Part shown: piece by piece, positions 1 to 8,936 of the stretch
Numbering within the stretch: position 1 is the first letter of the stretch
How the letters are laid out: each line of letters opens with the position of its first letter
Assembly (NCBI GenBank): GCA_044234625.1
Contig: JBIIIP010000029.1
Coordinates: 1-29,555, forward strand
DNA: 29,555 nt
Direction: 5' to 3'
Origin: CACORA01 sp044234625
GTDB lineage: Bacteria; Planctomycetota; Planctomycetia; Pirellulales; UBA1268
Notes under the pieces: model-generated
Told to the model about the DNA's origin: nothing
Databases searched by the model: none
The model's input: only the letters and a program-made list of their open reading frames with translations
Position numbers and translations under genes: made by a program

Positions 1-877
1 TGTCTGCCGTGGCCGCCTCAATCGCGGCCGCGTCGATCGACTGCAAGAGGCCGGCGGCGTCGCGGGCCTGTGGCGCCGTGGCGGCCAGGGCGGCCACGAC
101 CGTGCGGCCGCGCAGAATTTCGCGCGCCGCGTCGGCGTGGATGGCCGCGAGCCGGTCGAGGTCGGCCTGCTCCGCGGCCGGCAGGTCATCGCGGATGACG
201 CCGGGCGCGCGAGTGAAGCGGGCATCGATCATCGCCGTGAGCCGGGCCTCGATGGCGGCCGACGAGGCGATCGCGTCGGCGGCCGCGGCCACGTCGGCGG
301 CGCGCGGCTCCCCGGCGGCGGTCGCCGGGTGGGCGTCGGCATCGATCACCGTGGAGGTCTGCGGTGGCCGCCATCGCATCATCGCCAGCCCGAGCAAGGC
401 GGCACAGCCCGCCGTCAGCCACCAGCCATGCCGCCCGAGGCCGGGCACCGGCAGCCTCGCGCATCCGGCGAGCAGCTGCGCCGCCTCCGCGACGGAAAGT
501 TCCCGGAGACCGCGCGACACGTCGCTGGTCGCCTCGTCGGCGGGAAAATCGATCGCCCGCGAAAGCCTCTCGCCAAGGTGTGGGTAGGCCGCCTCGGCGG
601 CGGCGGCCACGGCGAGGCGGCTCGGCGCCGGGCCCGCGGCCCGTCGCCACGCCATCAACGCGCCGAGAGCCGTGATGACGCCTGCGAACAGCCTGGCCCC
701 CGTCAGGCTCCGGGCCCCGAGCAGGCCCTCCACAACAGCCACGGTGCCGGCCGCCGCCAGTGCGATGCAGGCCACGCGGCCGAGCCAGCCGAGCAGGCGG
801 ACCACGTGCGCGGCCGCGACGATCCGATCGAGCCGGCGGTGCATCGCGAGGGCTGGCTGATCACCCGGAGATGCCAT
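1..877 (-). CDS. DUF4175-like multi-TM protein (partial, C-terminus cut)
   Basis: This reading frame is open from an ATG at 877 to the window edge, giving 292 visible residues and no stop. The start overlaps the stop of the preceding VWA gene as TGATG, so the two are probably translationally coupled. Hydrophobic segments lie near residues 33-53, 62-77 and 151-168. Between the second and third is an amphipathic stretch (about 85-140) with an LGERLSRAIDF-type segment that resembles DUF4175-like membrane proteins of planctomycete MoxR/VWA clusters. After the third segment the sequence is Ala/Arg/Asp/Glu-rich and helical, consistent with the start of a long periplasmic coiled coil. The family call is from memory of the motif and is moderate. 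That it is a real gene is well supported by frame continuity, overlap and composition. Its role is unknown; by position it belongs to the envelope ATPase/VWA module. Confidence 0.75.
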   Translation of the reverse strand, partial: MASPGDQPALAMHRRLDRIVAAAHVVRLLGWLGRVACIALAAAGTVAVVEGLLGARSLTGARLFAGVITALGALMAWRRAAGPAPSRLAVAAAAEAAYPHLGERLSRAIDFPADEATSDVSRGLRELSVAEAAQLLAGCARLPVPGLGRHGWWLTAGCAALLGLAMMRWRPPQTSTVIDADAHPATAAGEPRAADVAAAADAIASSAAIEARLTAMIDARFTRAPGVIRDDLPAAEQADLDRLAAIHADAAREILRGRTVVAALAATAPQARDAAGLLQSIDAAAIEAATAD

Positions 878-3800
878 CAAGACGTCCCTCGCTCGCGAGG
901 CCACCACGCCGCCAAGCCCGCCGCCACGGCAGCGGCCACGAGCAGGTGGGCGAACCCCTGGGTTTCGAACCAGCGCGGTCCTGCCGACGCGACCGCCGCC
1001 CGCCGCAGCGACTCCAATCGTTCAATCGTAGCGGGGAGCGCATCGATCTGGTCGGGCGGCACGACCGCGCCTCCGCTGGCGAGGGCGGCCGCGGCGAGCG
1101 GACCGGTGCCGGCCGGGCCGCCGGCCGCCTCGATGGCCGGCTCGTTCACGACGATATCGCGGACGATCGCCGTCTGCGGCCGGTCGGTGGTGAAGTTCTC
1201 CGGGGGCACGAGCCGCACGGTGTGGCGGCCGGCCCCGAGGCCCGCGAGCGGAATGGTGGCGGCGGCTCCCGGTGGCACGTCGGGCAAGGCGAGCCGTCGG
1301 GACGATCCGGCAGTTCCCGTCACCTCAACGGCCCAGCCGGCGAGGCCGGTGTCGCGTCGGCTGGGTACGGCGTCGATCCACACCGTCTCGCCGGAGACCG
1401 GGTCGCATGGGCGAACGACGACGGTGGCGGGTGTGAGCCGGGCGACGCGCCGCGGAGTGGCGAGCCGGGTGAGCAGGTGCGTCCAATACCGCCCGTGGGC
1501 ATCGCTGCCATCGGCATCGCGCCAGCGCCATGTTTCGCAGAAGTGGCCGACGATCGTCGCCGCACCGAGCCGAGCCATGACGACCGCGGGAACATCCGCG
1601 CCGTCCGCAGCGGCGCGGGCCGTGGCGACGACCCGCGCCATCGGCGCGAGCGAGACGGCATCCAGGGGGGCGAAGACCGGCGTTGCGGAAGGCCCGGCGC
1701 CGGGCGCGGATGCATCGGGGAACGAAAACCAGCCCGGGCGGGGGCCCGCCGGTGGAATCGCCAGGAAGCGCGGGCCGCCGACCACCGTGCGATGCGCGGC
1801 CGGCGTGGCGGGCATCCACGAGGCGAGCCCGCTATCGTCACCGGCCCAGCGGCGGCCGGGAATCCAGGCGATGCCGACGCCGTCTCGGTCCGCGGCCTCG
1901 CGAAGCGCTGCCCACGAGCGGGCCGTGTCGTCGCTCGCCGCGGCGAGCGGCACGTCGCCGATCACCACCACGTCGTAGGCGAGCCAGTCGGCTGCTGCCA
2001 CGGGAAGCCGTGCCGTCGGCCGCATGCCGTCCGTCCCGGCGGAGTCGAGCAGGCACGAGTCGACGGTGAACCGCGTGCTCCCCGCCAAGAACCGCTCGAG
2101 AAACCGAAACTCGAACCGGGGCAGGCTGTCGATGAGCAGCACGCGGATGGGCGCGGCAGTGACCATCGCCGGGTAGGTCGCCGAGTGCTGCCGGTCTCCG
2201 TCGGTGTGAATCGTGCGCGTCTGCATGGTGGAGCCGTCGGCGCGCACCCGGTCGGAGCACTGCCCTGCCAAGTGATAGGCGAACGATCCCTGCAGAGTCG
2301 CTTCCACGGCGGCGAGATCACCCGCTCCGTCTTCCGCCACCAGGGCCACGCGGCCCGCATGCGGCACCGACGCGGTCGCGCCGACCAGGGCCACGAGCTG
2401 CTCGCCGGGCTGGCACACCAGCGGCGCATCGATCGACGTGAAGCGGAAACCGAACGGCACGGCCTCAGTGCCGGTGGCATCCATTGCTCCGACGGGCACC
2501 GCCACGAGAGGCACGCGGCGCTCGTCGAGGATCCGCGCGACCTCGTCCCACGGAGTGCCGTCGGAAATCGCGCCGTCGCTGGCGACGATGATCGCTGCGG
2601 GGGGCTCGGCGGCCTCTGCCAGTCGCGCGACGGCGTCGCCGATTCGGCTGGCATGGGCGGCCGGCGGCGTGGCGGTGAGGGTCGCCAGTTTCGCGGTGAA
2701 GGCCGGCGGAGAGTCCGGCGAATGGTCGTCGATCGTCGCCAACCGCAGGGCGTGGTTGCGGGCGAGCGCGTTTGCGTTTGTCGAGGCGAGGGCATCCTGC
2801 GCGGCTTCGAGACGGGTCTGCAGACCGGCGGGTGTCGGCATGTCACGGGTTGCCATGCTCGGCGAGGTGTCGACCAGAATCGTCACCGTCTGCGGCCGGT
2901 CGGCAGTCGTGGGTCGCTCCTGGGGCCGGCCACCCCAGGCCATGAACATTCCCCCGCAGAGGGCGAGAAGGATCGACCGGCTTATCCAGGCAGGTGGCGG
3001 CGAACCGCTGCACTGACGGGCAAAAAGCCATTCGCCGCAGGCTGCCGCCGCGGCGATGCCCAAGAGCAGGCGGGTGAGGCCCGGGCCCGTGAACCGCGGC
3101 TTGTTCCCCACGGCCGCCAGTGGCGGGCCCTCGGCCTCGGGGTCGAGGAGCCGGCTGAACAGTCGATCGATGAATGGCAGGAAGGCGGGCCACGCCACCA
3201 GGTCGCTCCACCGCTCGGCCGGCAGGTCTCCCTCGGCGATCGTCAGCGGGATCGCGACCACGCACACCTGGCCGCGGCCGACGGCCGAGGTCATCACCAG
3301 TGGGCGGCCCTCCGGCACGGTCCGGGCCCACACGTTCCATTGCGACGCGGTGAACGACACACCGGTGATCGTCTCCACCGTCGGCCCCTCGAGGATGCCG
3401 CCGGTGCCGGCCGCCGCGAGCGCGCCGGCATCGATTGCGGCATCGTCGAGCGGAATCGCTCCCTCCACGTCGAGCCCGGCCAGGTCGCGGAGCCATGCCG
3501 CGAGCCGGGGACGCATGGCCGATCCTGCCGAGCCGGGCCCGAGGCAAACGAGCAGCCCGCTTCCCGCGCGCACCGCGGCGGCGATCCGGCCGCCGTCCGC
3601 GGCCGCCGGCACCGCGCCATCGCAGAGGACGATGAGCCGGCGGCCCGCGAACGGCGCCCCGGCGTCTTGAAGCTCCACGGCAGCGACCGTGGGCCTGCCC
3701 CGCTCCGCGATCACCGACGGCGTGGCCGCCAGCGCCGCGACCGCATGGCGGATCGCCAGGGAAGCATCGGAGGCCGTCCCTTTCGGCGCGGTCGACACGA

Positions 3801-4122
3801 CGATTTCGATGCGCCGCTCGGCCACGCCGGCGACGACCGGCACGCCGGGCGGCGGTGGCGTGAGAAAGGGCCGCGTGGCCGCCAGTGCGATCGCTCCGCA
3901 GGCCAGCGTGCGCAGGGCGACGAGCAGGAGCGGAATGCCGCGCCGGCCGAGGCCGGCGCGGCGGGCTGCGGCCGCGACCAGATCGATGGCCGCCCAGCCG
4001 ACCCGCTGCGGATGGCGGAGCGGCCAGGCCGCAAGGAGAAGCGGCAGCGCCGCGGCGGCGAGCCAGGGCAGCAACGCCGGCCAGAGCAGTGACCACGCCA
4101 CCAACGCGGGCATCGCGCCCAT
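877..4122 (-). CDS. BatA/VWA/amidotransferase-like membrane protein (apparent fusion)
   Basis: The product has 1081 residues. The start chosen is ATG 4122, two bases after the moxR stop; ATG 4113 is an alternative. Residues 1-90 look like a BatA N-terminal domain: a hydrophobic hairpin, a positively charged 'RVGWAAIDLVAAAAR' stretch and a second TM ending in ATRP. Residues 90-340 look like a degraded VWA-type domain ending in 'WPAFLPFIDRLF'. Two TM segments follow near 355-400. A canonical VWA domain then starts with a MIDAS motif DTSPS at 418-422 and contains 'ASDGAISDG'. From about 657 there is an amidotransferase-like fold ('VLLIDSLPRFEFRFLERFL', 'YDVVVIGDVP'). A final TM lies near 1055-1075. 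Proteins of this kind work with MoxR ATPases at the cytoplasmic membrane, probably in metal-dependent protein assembly. The order BatA-TM-TM-VWA-GATase-TM suggests that two ancestral genes were joined. Confidence 0.85.
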   Translation of the reverse strand: MGAMPALVAWSLLWPALLPWLAAAALPLLLAAWPLRHPQRVGWAAIDLVAAAARRAGLGRRGIPLLLVALRTLACGAIALAATRPFLTPPPPGVPVVAGVAERRIEIVVSTAPKGTASDASLAIRHAVAALAATPSVIAERGRPTVAAVELQDAGAPFAGRRLIVLCDGAVPAAADGGRIAAAVRAGSGLLVCLGPGSAGSAMRPRLAAWLRDLAGLDVEGAIPLDDAAIDAGALAAAGTGGILEGPTVETITGVSFTASQWNVWARTVPEGRPLVMTSAVGRGQVCVVAIPLTIAEGDLPAERWSDLVAWPAFLPFIDRLFSRLLDPEAEGPPLAAVGNKPRFTGPGLTRLLLGIAAAAACGEWLFARQCSGSPPPAWISRSILLALCGGMFMAWGGRPQERPTTADRPQTVTILVDTSPSMATRDMPTPAGLQTRLEAAQDALASTNANALARNHALRLATIDDHSPDSPPAFTAKLATLTATPPAAHASRIGDAVARLAEAAEPPAAIIVASDGAISDGTPWDEVARILDERRVPLVAVPVGAMDATGTEAVPFGFRFTSIDAPLVCQPGEQLVALVGATASVPHAGRVALVAEDGAGDLAAVEATLQGSFAYHLAGQCSDRVRADGSTMQTRTIHTDGDRQHSATYPAMVTAAPIRVLLIDSLPRFEFRFLERFLAGSTRFTVDSCLLDSAGTDGMRPTARLPVAAADWLAYDVVVIGDVPLAAASDDTARSWAALREAADRDGVGIAWIPGRRWAGDDSGLASWMPATPAAHRTVVGGPRFLAIPPAGPRPGWFSFPDASAPGAGPSATPVFAPLDAVSLAPMARVVATARAAADGADVPAVVMARLGAATIVGHFCETWRWRDADGSDAHGRYWTHLLTRLATPRRVARLTPATVVVRPCDPVSGETVWIDAVPSRRDTGLAGWAVEVTGTAGSSRRLALPDVPPGAAATIPLAGLGAGRHTVRLVPPENFTTDRPQTAIVRDIVVNEPAIEAAGGPAGTGPLAAAALASGGAVVPPDQIDALPATIERLESLRRAAVASAGPRWFETQGFAHLLVAAAVAAGLAAWWPRERGTS

Positions 4123-4124
4123 GA

Positions 4125-5170
<1,046 letters not shown>

Positions 5171-5174
<4 letters not shown>

Positions 5175-6652
5175 GGCGTCGGGGGCTCGGTCGCGGGGTG
5201 TGGCTCGATGCAGGACAGCATGCCGGGGGTGGCTGCGGCAAGGGCGGCCGGGCCGACGGCGAGCGAGACGCCGGTTTCACCGGGCCGGCCGATGCGGAAG
5301 GGCGGCGTTAGCGGCCGCAGCGTGGCGGCATCGAGGGGTTCGAGCGCCGGCCCGTCGGCGGTGGCGGCCGCGCGGATCACGGTGTCGCCGGCGAGGATTG
5401 CGCCGGGGAGAGAGCGGCCGGCCGGCGAACTGGCCAGGCTGCGGCCGTCGTCGGCCGCCAGCGTCTGCAACTGCGTGGGGCTGGATGCCGTCTCCACGAC
5501 GACCAGCGTGGGCGTCGTGCCCACGATCCGCGCCGCGACAGGATTCTCCCAGCGCAGCGGCGGTGTCGCCTGCGGCGGACCGCCGTCATCGAGGGCGAAC
5601 ACGCCGCCCCGGTCGCGCGGCGCGAAAACGAGTGCGTTGCGGGTGGCGGCGATCGCCGGCGAGCCGCGGGCCGGCGCGGCATCATCCGCCGGACGACCGG
5701 GGGCGTCATACCGATACGTCCATGCGGGCTGGCCGGACCGCGTGAACGCCGTCACGCTGCCCGCATGGTCGGCGACGACGACGAGCCCTTCGTGGAGCAG
5801 CGGCCCACGGCAGCCGCGGCCATGGTCACGGCCATCGCGGGCCAGCGCCGTGCCGCATGGCCTTTGCCAGAGCAGGCGGCCATCGCGCGCATCGACGACG
5901 ACGATCGCGAGCGCGGCGCGGTCATCGGCCGGGCGGAACACGACCGCGCAGAGTTCGGCATCGGCGGCCGGCGGGCCGTCGCAAACGGCAGCCGCCTCGG
6001 GCATGCCGGTGGCCCATGCCAGGCGGCCTTCGGCCGTCGTCGAGCAGTCGAGGCACAGGAGCACGGCGCCGGCCGGCTCCGGCTCCACCGCCGCAAACAC
6101 GAGATGGCCCGCCGGCGCCAGCCAGCCCGGTCGGTCCGCGGCACGGCCCGGCGCGGAACCGCGCGGGAAGAGCGCGGCGTCGGGCGTCTTCCCGCTCCGC
6201 CAGGCTGGGCGGCCGTCCGCGGCGAGCAGGGCATGCACGGCGTTGCCGGATTGCCAGGCGACGACCGCGCCCGCCCACTTCGGCTCGGCGATCGGAGCGG
6301 CCGGCAGATCGCTGCCGGGAAGTGGCCGCGACCAACGCAGCCGCCAGCCGCGCGGGTCGCGCAGCCACGCATGCCTGGCGGCCGCGACGCGGGCGGACTC
6401 CTCTTCCAGGCGATCGATCATCGCGACCTGTTCGGCCAGCGCCGCGCGTGCCGCGGGGTCGCCGCCGTGGGCCGCGTCGCGGCAGGCCCGCCGCGCCGTG
6501 TTCCACCAGCCGCGGTCCAGCGGGGCATCGCCCGTGGGGTCGGCGGCCGGCGCATCCGGGCCGACGGCCATCATGGCTGTGGCCACCAACAGGGCCACGG
6601 CGACGATCAGGGTCGTGACGGTCGTGCCGAGACGGTGAACCCCGAAGAGCAT
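5171..6652 (-). CDS. Secreted or anchored PQQ-like beta-propeller protein
   Basis: The protein is 493 residues from ATG 6652 (MLFGVHRLG). A GGGTGATT stretch ends five bases upstream and could pair with the 16S 3' end; an in-frame GTG lies at 6661. An N-terminal hydrophobic segment (about 11-30) works as a signal peptide or anchor. A short helical region follows (about 50-85), then repeated beta-propeller blades with 'DG..AW' or 'DARDGRLLW' ends, for example 'AADGRPAWRSG', 'VVDARDGRLLWQR' and 'TRSGQPAWTYRYD'. These are PQQ-like/WD40-like blades; no quinoprotein dehydrogenase active site is evident, so a structural or binding role is more likely than catalysis. It heads the MoxR/VWA operon, overlapping moxR by four bases, and is probably a periplasmic partner of that module. 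Its promoter should lie in the 99-bp gap shared with tatC. Confidence 0.85.
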
Positions 6653-6710
6653 GCGAATCACCCGGGAAAACGAGGCGGGCTCCAGAAACACCCGACGGCT
6701 TGAAGTATAA

Positions 6711-6728
6711 GTCGGAGTGCAGTCCGAC
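6711..6728. promoter_or_regulatory. Inverted repeat in the tatC/PQQ divergent intergenic region
   Basis: GTCGGA-GTGCAG-TCCGAC is a perfect 6-bp inverted repeat with a 6-base centre. It lies in the 99-bp divergent gap between the MoxR operon (start 6652) and tatC (start 6752), just after a TATAAG stretch at 6705-6711. The position suits an operator or a small hairpin in the tatC leader. It is short enough to occur by chance in GC-rich DNA. Confidence 0.3.
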
Positions 6729-6751
6729 AACCCGGGAGTCCGCAGCGGGCC

Positions 6752-7843
6752 ATGCCGCGTACCGACGACGAAGACCTGTTCCAGAGCTCGACCATGACCT
6801 TCGGCGAGCACCTCGAGGAACTGCGCGTCTGCCTGATCCGCGCCGCCCTGGGACTCGCTGTGGGCGTGGCCGTGGGCTTTTTCCTCGGCCGGCCGGTCGT
6901 GCATCTCATCGAGCAGCCGCTGCGGAAGGCGTTGGCTTCGTACTACTCGGCCCGGGCGGTGGAGACCTTCGACGGATGGCAGCCCCGTGTGTCCGGGGGG
7001 CCGCCGCTGCCCTACTCGCGGGAGGAGATCATCGACGCCGTCGGCCAGGGCATGACGTTCGAACTCCGCGAAGTGCATCCCGACCGTCTCGCCCGCGTGC
7101 TGGGAGCCGCCGCACCGGCGGCCGCCGGGCCGGTGCTCGGCGACGGCAAGGCGATGCCGTCGCCACACGACGACGTCTTCGCCACCGATGACCTCGTGCC
7201 GCTCCTCCTCTGGCAGCCGCTGGCCCGCGATGCGCGGGTGAGCATCACCACGCTCAGCGCCCAGGAGGCGTTCGGCATCTACATCAAGGCGGCGATGCTG
7301 GTGGGGATCGTGCTCTCCAGCCCGTGGGTGTTCTTCCAGTTGTGGACGTTCGTGGCCGCCGGGCTCTACCCGCACGAGAAGCGGTGGGTGCGGCTCTTCC
7401 TGCCGGTCAGCGTGGGGCTGTTTCTGGCCGGTGTCTGCCTGGCCTTCTTCTTCGTCTTCGACTTCGTGCTCGATTACCTCCTCGATTTCAATCGCTGGCT
7501 CGGTCTCGACCCCGACCCGCGGATCAGCGAGTGGCTGTCGTTCGTGCTCATCCTGCCGATCGGCTTCGGTATCGGCTTCCAGTTGCCGCTGGTGATGCTG
7601 TTTCTGGAGCGGATCGGGATCGTGGAGATCGAGTCGTACACATCGCAATGGCGGATCGCGGTGGTCGCCATCTTCGTCGTTTCCGCGATTCTCACGCCGG
7701 CCGACCCATACAGCCTGCTGTTTCTCGCCGTGCCACTGTGCCTGCTCTATTTCGGCGGCGTGGCCATCTGCCGGTGGGCCGCGCGGCGTGACCCGCCCGA
7801 CCGTCGCAGCGGACGTCAGGTGGCGACGAAGGCCAGCCAGTAG
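6752..7843 (+). CDS. tatC: Twin-arginine translocase subunit TatC
   Basis: TatC is the polytopic receptor of the Tat pathway; it binds twin-arginine signal peptides and, with TatA/B proteins, exports folded proteins. The protein is 363 residues, against about 250 in most bacteria. The N-terminus carries the conserved 'MTFGEHLEELR' before TM1 (about 28-48). The usual pre-TM2 segment 'LSAQEAFGIYIKAAMLVGIVLSSPWVFFQLWTFVAAGLYPHEKR' is at 168-211, shown here only to mark the homology in pieces: LSAQEAF, SSPWVFFQLW and LYPHEKR. TM3 is near 214-243, TM4 near 260-288 and TM5/6 near 301-341, with the conserved ILTPADP turn. The extra length is a periplasmic P1-loop insertion at about 60-165. The start is ATG 6752; ATG 6794 is a shorter alternative. 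No tatA/tatB is adjacent. The 3' end overlaps the convergent DUF420 gene by 28 bp. Confidence 0.95.
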   Translation: MPRTDDEDLFQSSTMTFGEHLEELRVCLIRAALGLAVGVAVGFFLGRPVVHLIEQPLRKALASYYSARAVETFDGWQPRVSGGPPLPYSREEIIDAVGQGMTFELREVHPDRLARVLGAAAPAAAGPVLGDGKAMPSPHDDVFATDDLVPLLLWQPLARDARVSITTLSAQEAFGIYIKAAMLVGIVLSSPWVFFQLWTFVAAGLYPHEKRWVRLFLPVSVGLFLAGVCLAFFFVFDFVLDYLLDFNRWLGLDPDPRISEWLSFVLILPIGFGIGFQLPLVMLFLERIGIVEIESYTSQWRIAVVAIFVVSAILTPADPYSLLFLAVPLCLLYFGGVAICRWAARRDPPDRRSGRQVATKASQ

Positions 7844-8295
7844 AAGAAGCAGCCGGTGCAGGCGGTGAGCACGAGGTCGATGGCCGCCAGCCGGGCCATG
7901 CGACGGTGTCTGGGGCCGTGCGACCCCGGTGCCGGAGGCTGTGGGAACCGTGCGAAGGCCTCCCAGACCGTCCACACCCACAGCGCCAGCGTCGACACCG
8001 CGAAGACGAGGTGCACGGCCAGGGCCGTGAGCACCCCGCCCGGCCAGTAAGGGCTCGGCCGCGCCCGGTCCTTCCAGTCGCTCACGAGCCGCACGTCGAT
8101 CTCGAAGACGATGATGCAGGCCAAGAGCGCGGCGGCGATCACGACCTGCAGTTTCTTGTGGGTGGCGAAGTCGCGTCGCGTGCGCACCAGGTGGATGCTC
8201 CACGCCAGCACCGGGAGCACGGCGAGCAGCCCTACCACCACGACATCCATCCCCATCGACCCCCGGGTGCCGAGGAAGCCGTCGATGCCCTTCAT
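7816..8295 (-). CDS. DUF420 family membrane protein
   Basis: A 159-residue, four-helix membrane protein of the DUF420 family (YozB-like). It starts with 'MKGIDGFLGTRGSMGMD', as I remember planctomycete members doing. TM segments are near 15-33, 48-66, 85-108 and 135-156. Conserved polar positions inside the bundle include H at 'THKKLQ', the 'FEIDVRL' acid/Arg pair and H in 'AVHLVF'. These proteins are often near cytochrome oxidase assembly genes and are suspected to bind metal or haem, but no activity is established. The frame extends upstream to an ATG at 8355, giving 179 residues. I prefer ATG 8295 because homologs begin there and because a 13-codon ORF from 8336 ends as TGATG over this start. 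The stop lies inside the end of tatC in a convergent 28-bp overlap. Confidence 0.82.
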   Translation of the reverse strand: MKGIDGFLGTRGSMGMDVVVVGLLAVLPVLAWSIHLVRTRRDFATHKKLQVVIAAALLACIIVFEIDVRLVSDWKDRARPSPYWPGGVLTALAVHLVFAVSTLALWVWTVWEAFARFPQPPAPGSHGPRHRRMARLAAIDLVLTACTGCFFYWLAFVAT

Positions 8296-8336
8296 CAAAA
8301 GTCCGTGTTCGTGAGGGGGGCCGTGTTCCGGGGCAT
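8295..8336 (-). CDS. Possible 13-residue leader peptide before the DUF420 gene
   Basis: An ATG at 8336, inside one copy of a 19-bp tandem duplication, opens 13 codons (MPRNTAPLTNTDF). It closes with a TGA whose last A is the first base of the DUF420 start codon (TGATG). The frame differs from DUF420. This is the geometry of stop-start translational coupling. Nothing shows that it is expressed, and no clear ribosome-binding site precedes it. Confidence 0.25.
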   Translation of the reverse strand: MPRNTAPLTNTDF

Positions 8337-8362
8337 GCAGATTGTTCGGGGGCATGCAGATT
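8325..8362. repeat. 19-bp tandem duplication (two copies, one mismatch)
   Basis: Copies at 8325-8343 and 8344-8362 read GTTCCGGGGCATGCAGATT and GTTCGGGGGCATGCAGATT. They differ at one base. On the minus strand each copy carries AATCTGC-ATG-CCC, so the duplication doubled a potential start codon in two different frames upstream of the DUF420 gene. Confidence 0.9.
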
Positions 8363-8414
8363 CACCGCGGCTGCCTGCCTGCGGCACCTCGGCGGAAGGA
8401 TTGTAGCGGAGGTT

Positions 8415-8444
8415 TTGCGGGCCGCGGTTGGCTGGGGGTAGGAT
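8415..8444 (+). promoter_or_regulatory. Possible sigma-70-type promoter of tRNA-Leu
   Basis: TTGCGG (8415-8420) and TAGGAT (8439-8444) are separated by 18 bp and end eight bases before the mature tRNA 5' end. The match is partial, and GC-rich promoters are hard to call by eye. Confidence 0.35.
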
Positions 8445-8452
8445 CGCGACCG

Positions 8453-8539
8453 GGCCGAGTGGCGAAACTGGCAGACGCACGGGACTTAAAATCCCGTGGA
8501 GATTTCCTCTCCGTGCGGGTTCGATCCCCGCCTCGGCCA
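8453..8539 (+). tRNA. tRNA-Leu (anticodon UAA)
   Basis: The 87-nt cloverleaf folds cleanly. The acceptor stem is GGCCGAG (8453-8459) paired with CTCGGCC (8532-8538), with discriminator A at 8539. The D arm contains GGCGAAACTGGCAGACGC. The anticodon stem CGGGA/TCCCG encloses the loop CTTAAAA, giving anticodon UAA, which reads UUA and UUG leucine codons. A long variable arm (GGAGATTTCCTCTCC region), typical of class II tRNAs, precedes the T arm GCGGG-TTCGATC-CCCGC. The bases after the discriminator are CTG, so the 3' CCA is not encoded and must be added afterwards. Confidence 0.97.
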
Positions 8540-8603
8540 CTGGCCTTGTCCCCGGGCTTCGGGATTTGTATCCGTTTCGCCATTGTCGCGGAGCCTCAGG
8601 CGC

Positions 8604-8852
8604 ATGAACGTGTCCCCTCCCTCTTCCTCTCCCCCTTCCCGTGGCGGCCGCTCCGCGACGCTGGCGGTCTGGATGCCGTGGCTGGCGGCACCGCTGTTTT
8701 GCCTGCTGCCGATCGGCGGCTGTGCGGTTGCCGGGTCGCTGCGGCAGGCGGCGGCTCAGGCCATGGCGCGGCAGCCAGTTCCGGGCCCCGCCGTGGCGAG
8801 CGTTGTGCCGGCTGGCGCGGCTGCGCCGATTCTGACGGTGTCGGCCCGCTGA
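8604..8852 (+). CDS. Possible small lipoprotein, hypothetical
   Basis: An 82-residue ORF between the tRNA and the chemotaxis gene. It has an N-terminal Ser/Pro/Arg-rich stretch, a hydrophobic segment 'WLAAPLFCLLPIGGC' ending in a loose lipobox (IGGC, Cys near residue 40), and an Ala/Pro/Val-rich tail. The position and orientation fit a short secreted lipoprotein, and no other gene explains these 250 bases. There is no clear Shine-Dalgarno sequence and no recognisable family, and random ORFs of this size are common in such GC-rich DNA. The chemotaxis gene starts 84 bp downstream. Confidence 0.4.
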   Translation: MNVSPPSSSPPSRGGRSATLAVWMPWLAAPLFCLLPIGGCAVAGSLRQAAAQAMARQPVPGPAVASVVPAGAAAPILTVSAR

Positions 8853-8936
8853 TCCGCCTGGCGCGTGGCACGCCCTGGCAGAGCGCACTAGCCTTTCCGG
8901 GCAGGGTCACGCTTTCCTCATTCCCGTCAGGCATCC

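Noticed and set aside
137..4092. Long plus-strand reading frames (613 and 1110 codons) opposite the VWA cluster
   Set aside because: They are mirror frames of GC-rich minus-strand genes: Arg/Pro/Gly/Ala-rich, without domains, and exactly opposite the recognisable BatA/VWA and DUF4175-like products.
6653..8365. N-terminal extension of the PQQ-like frame across the tatC gene
   Set aside because: The frame stays open by chance opposite tatC. The signal-anchor start at 6652 gives a normal protein, and the extension is low-complexity charged sequence.
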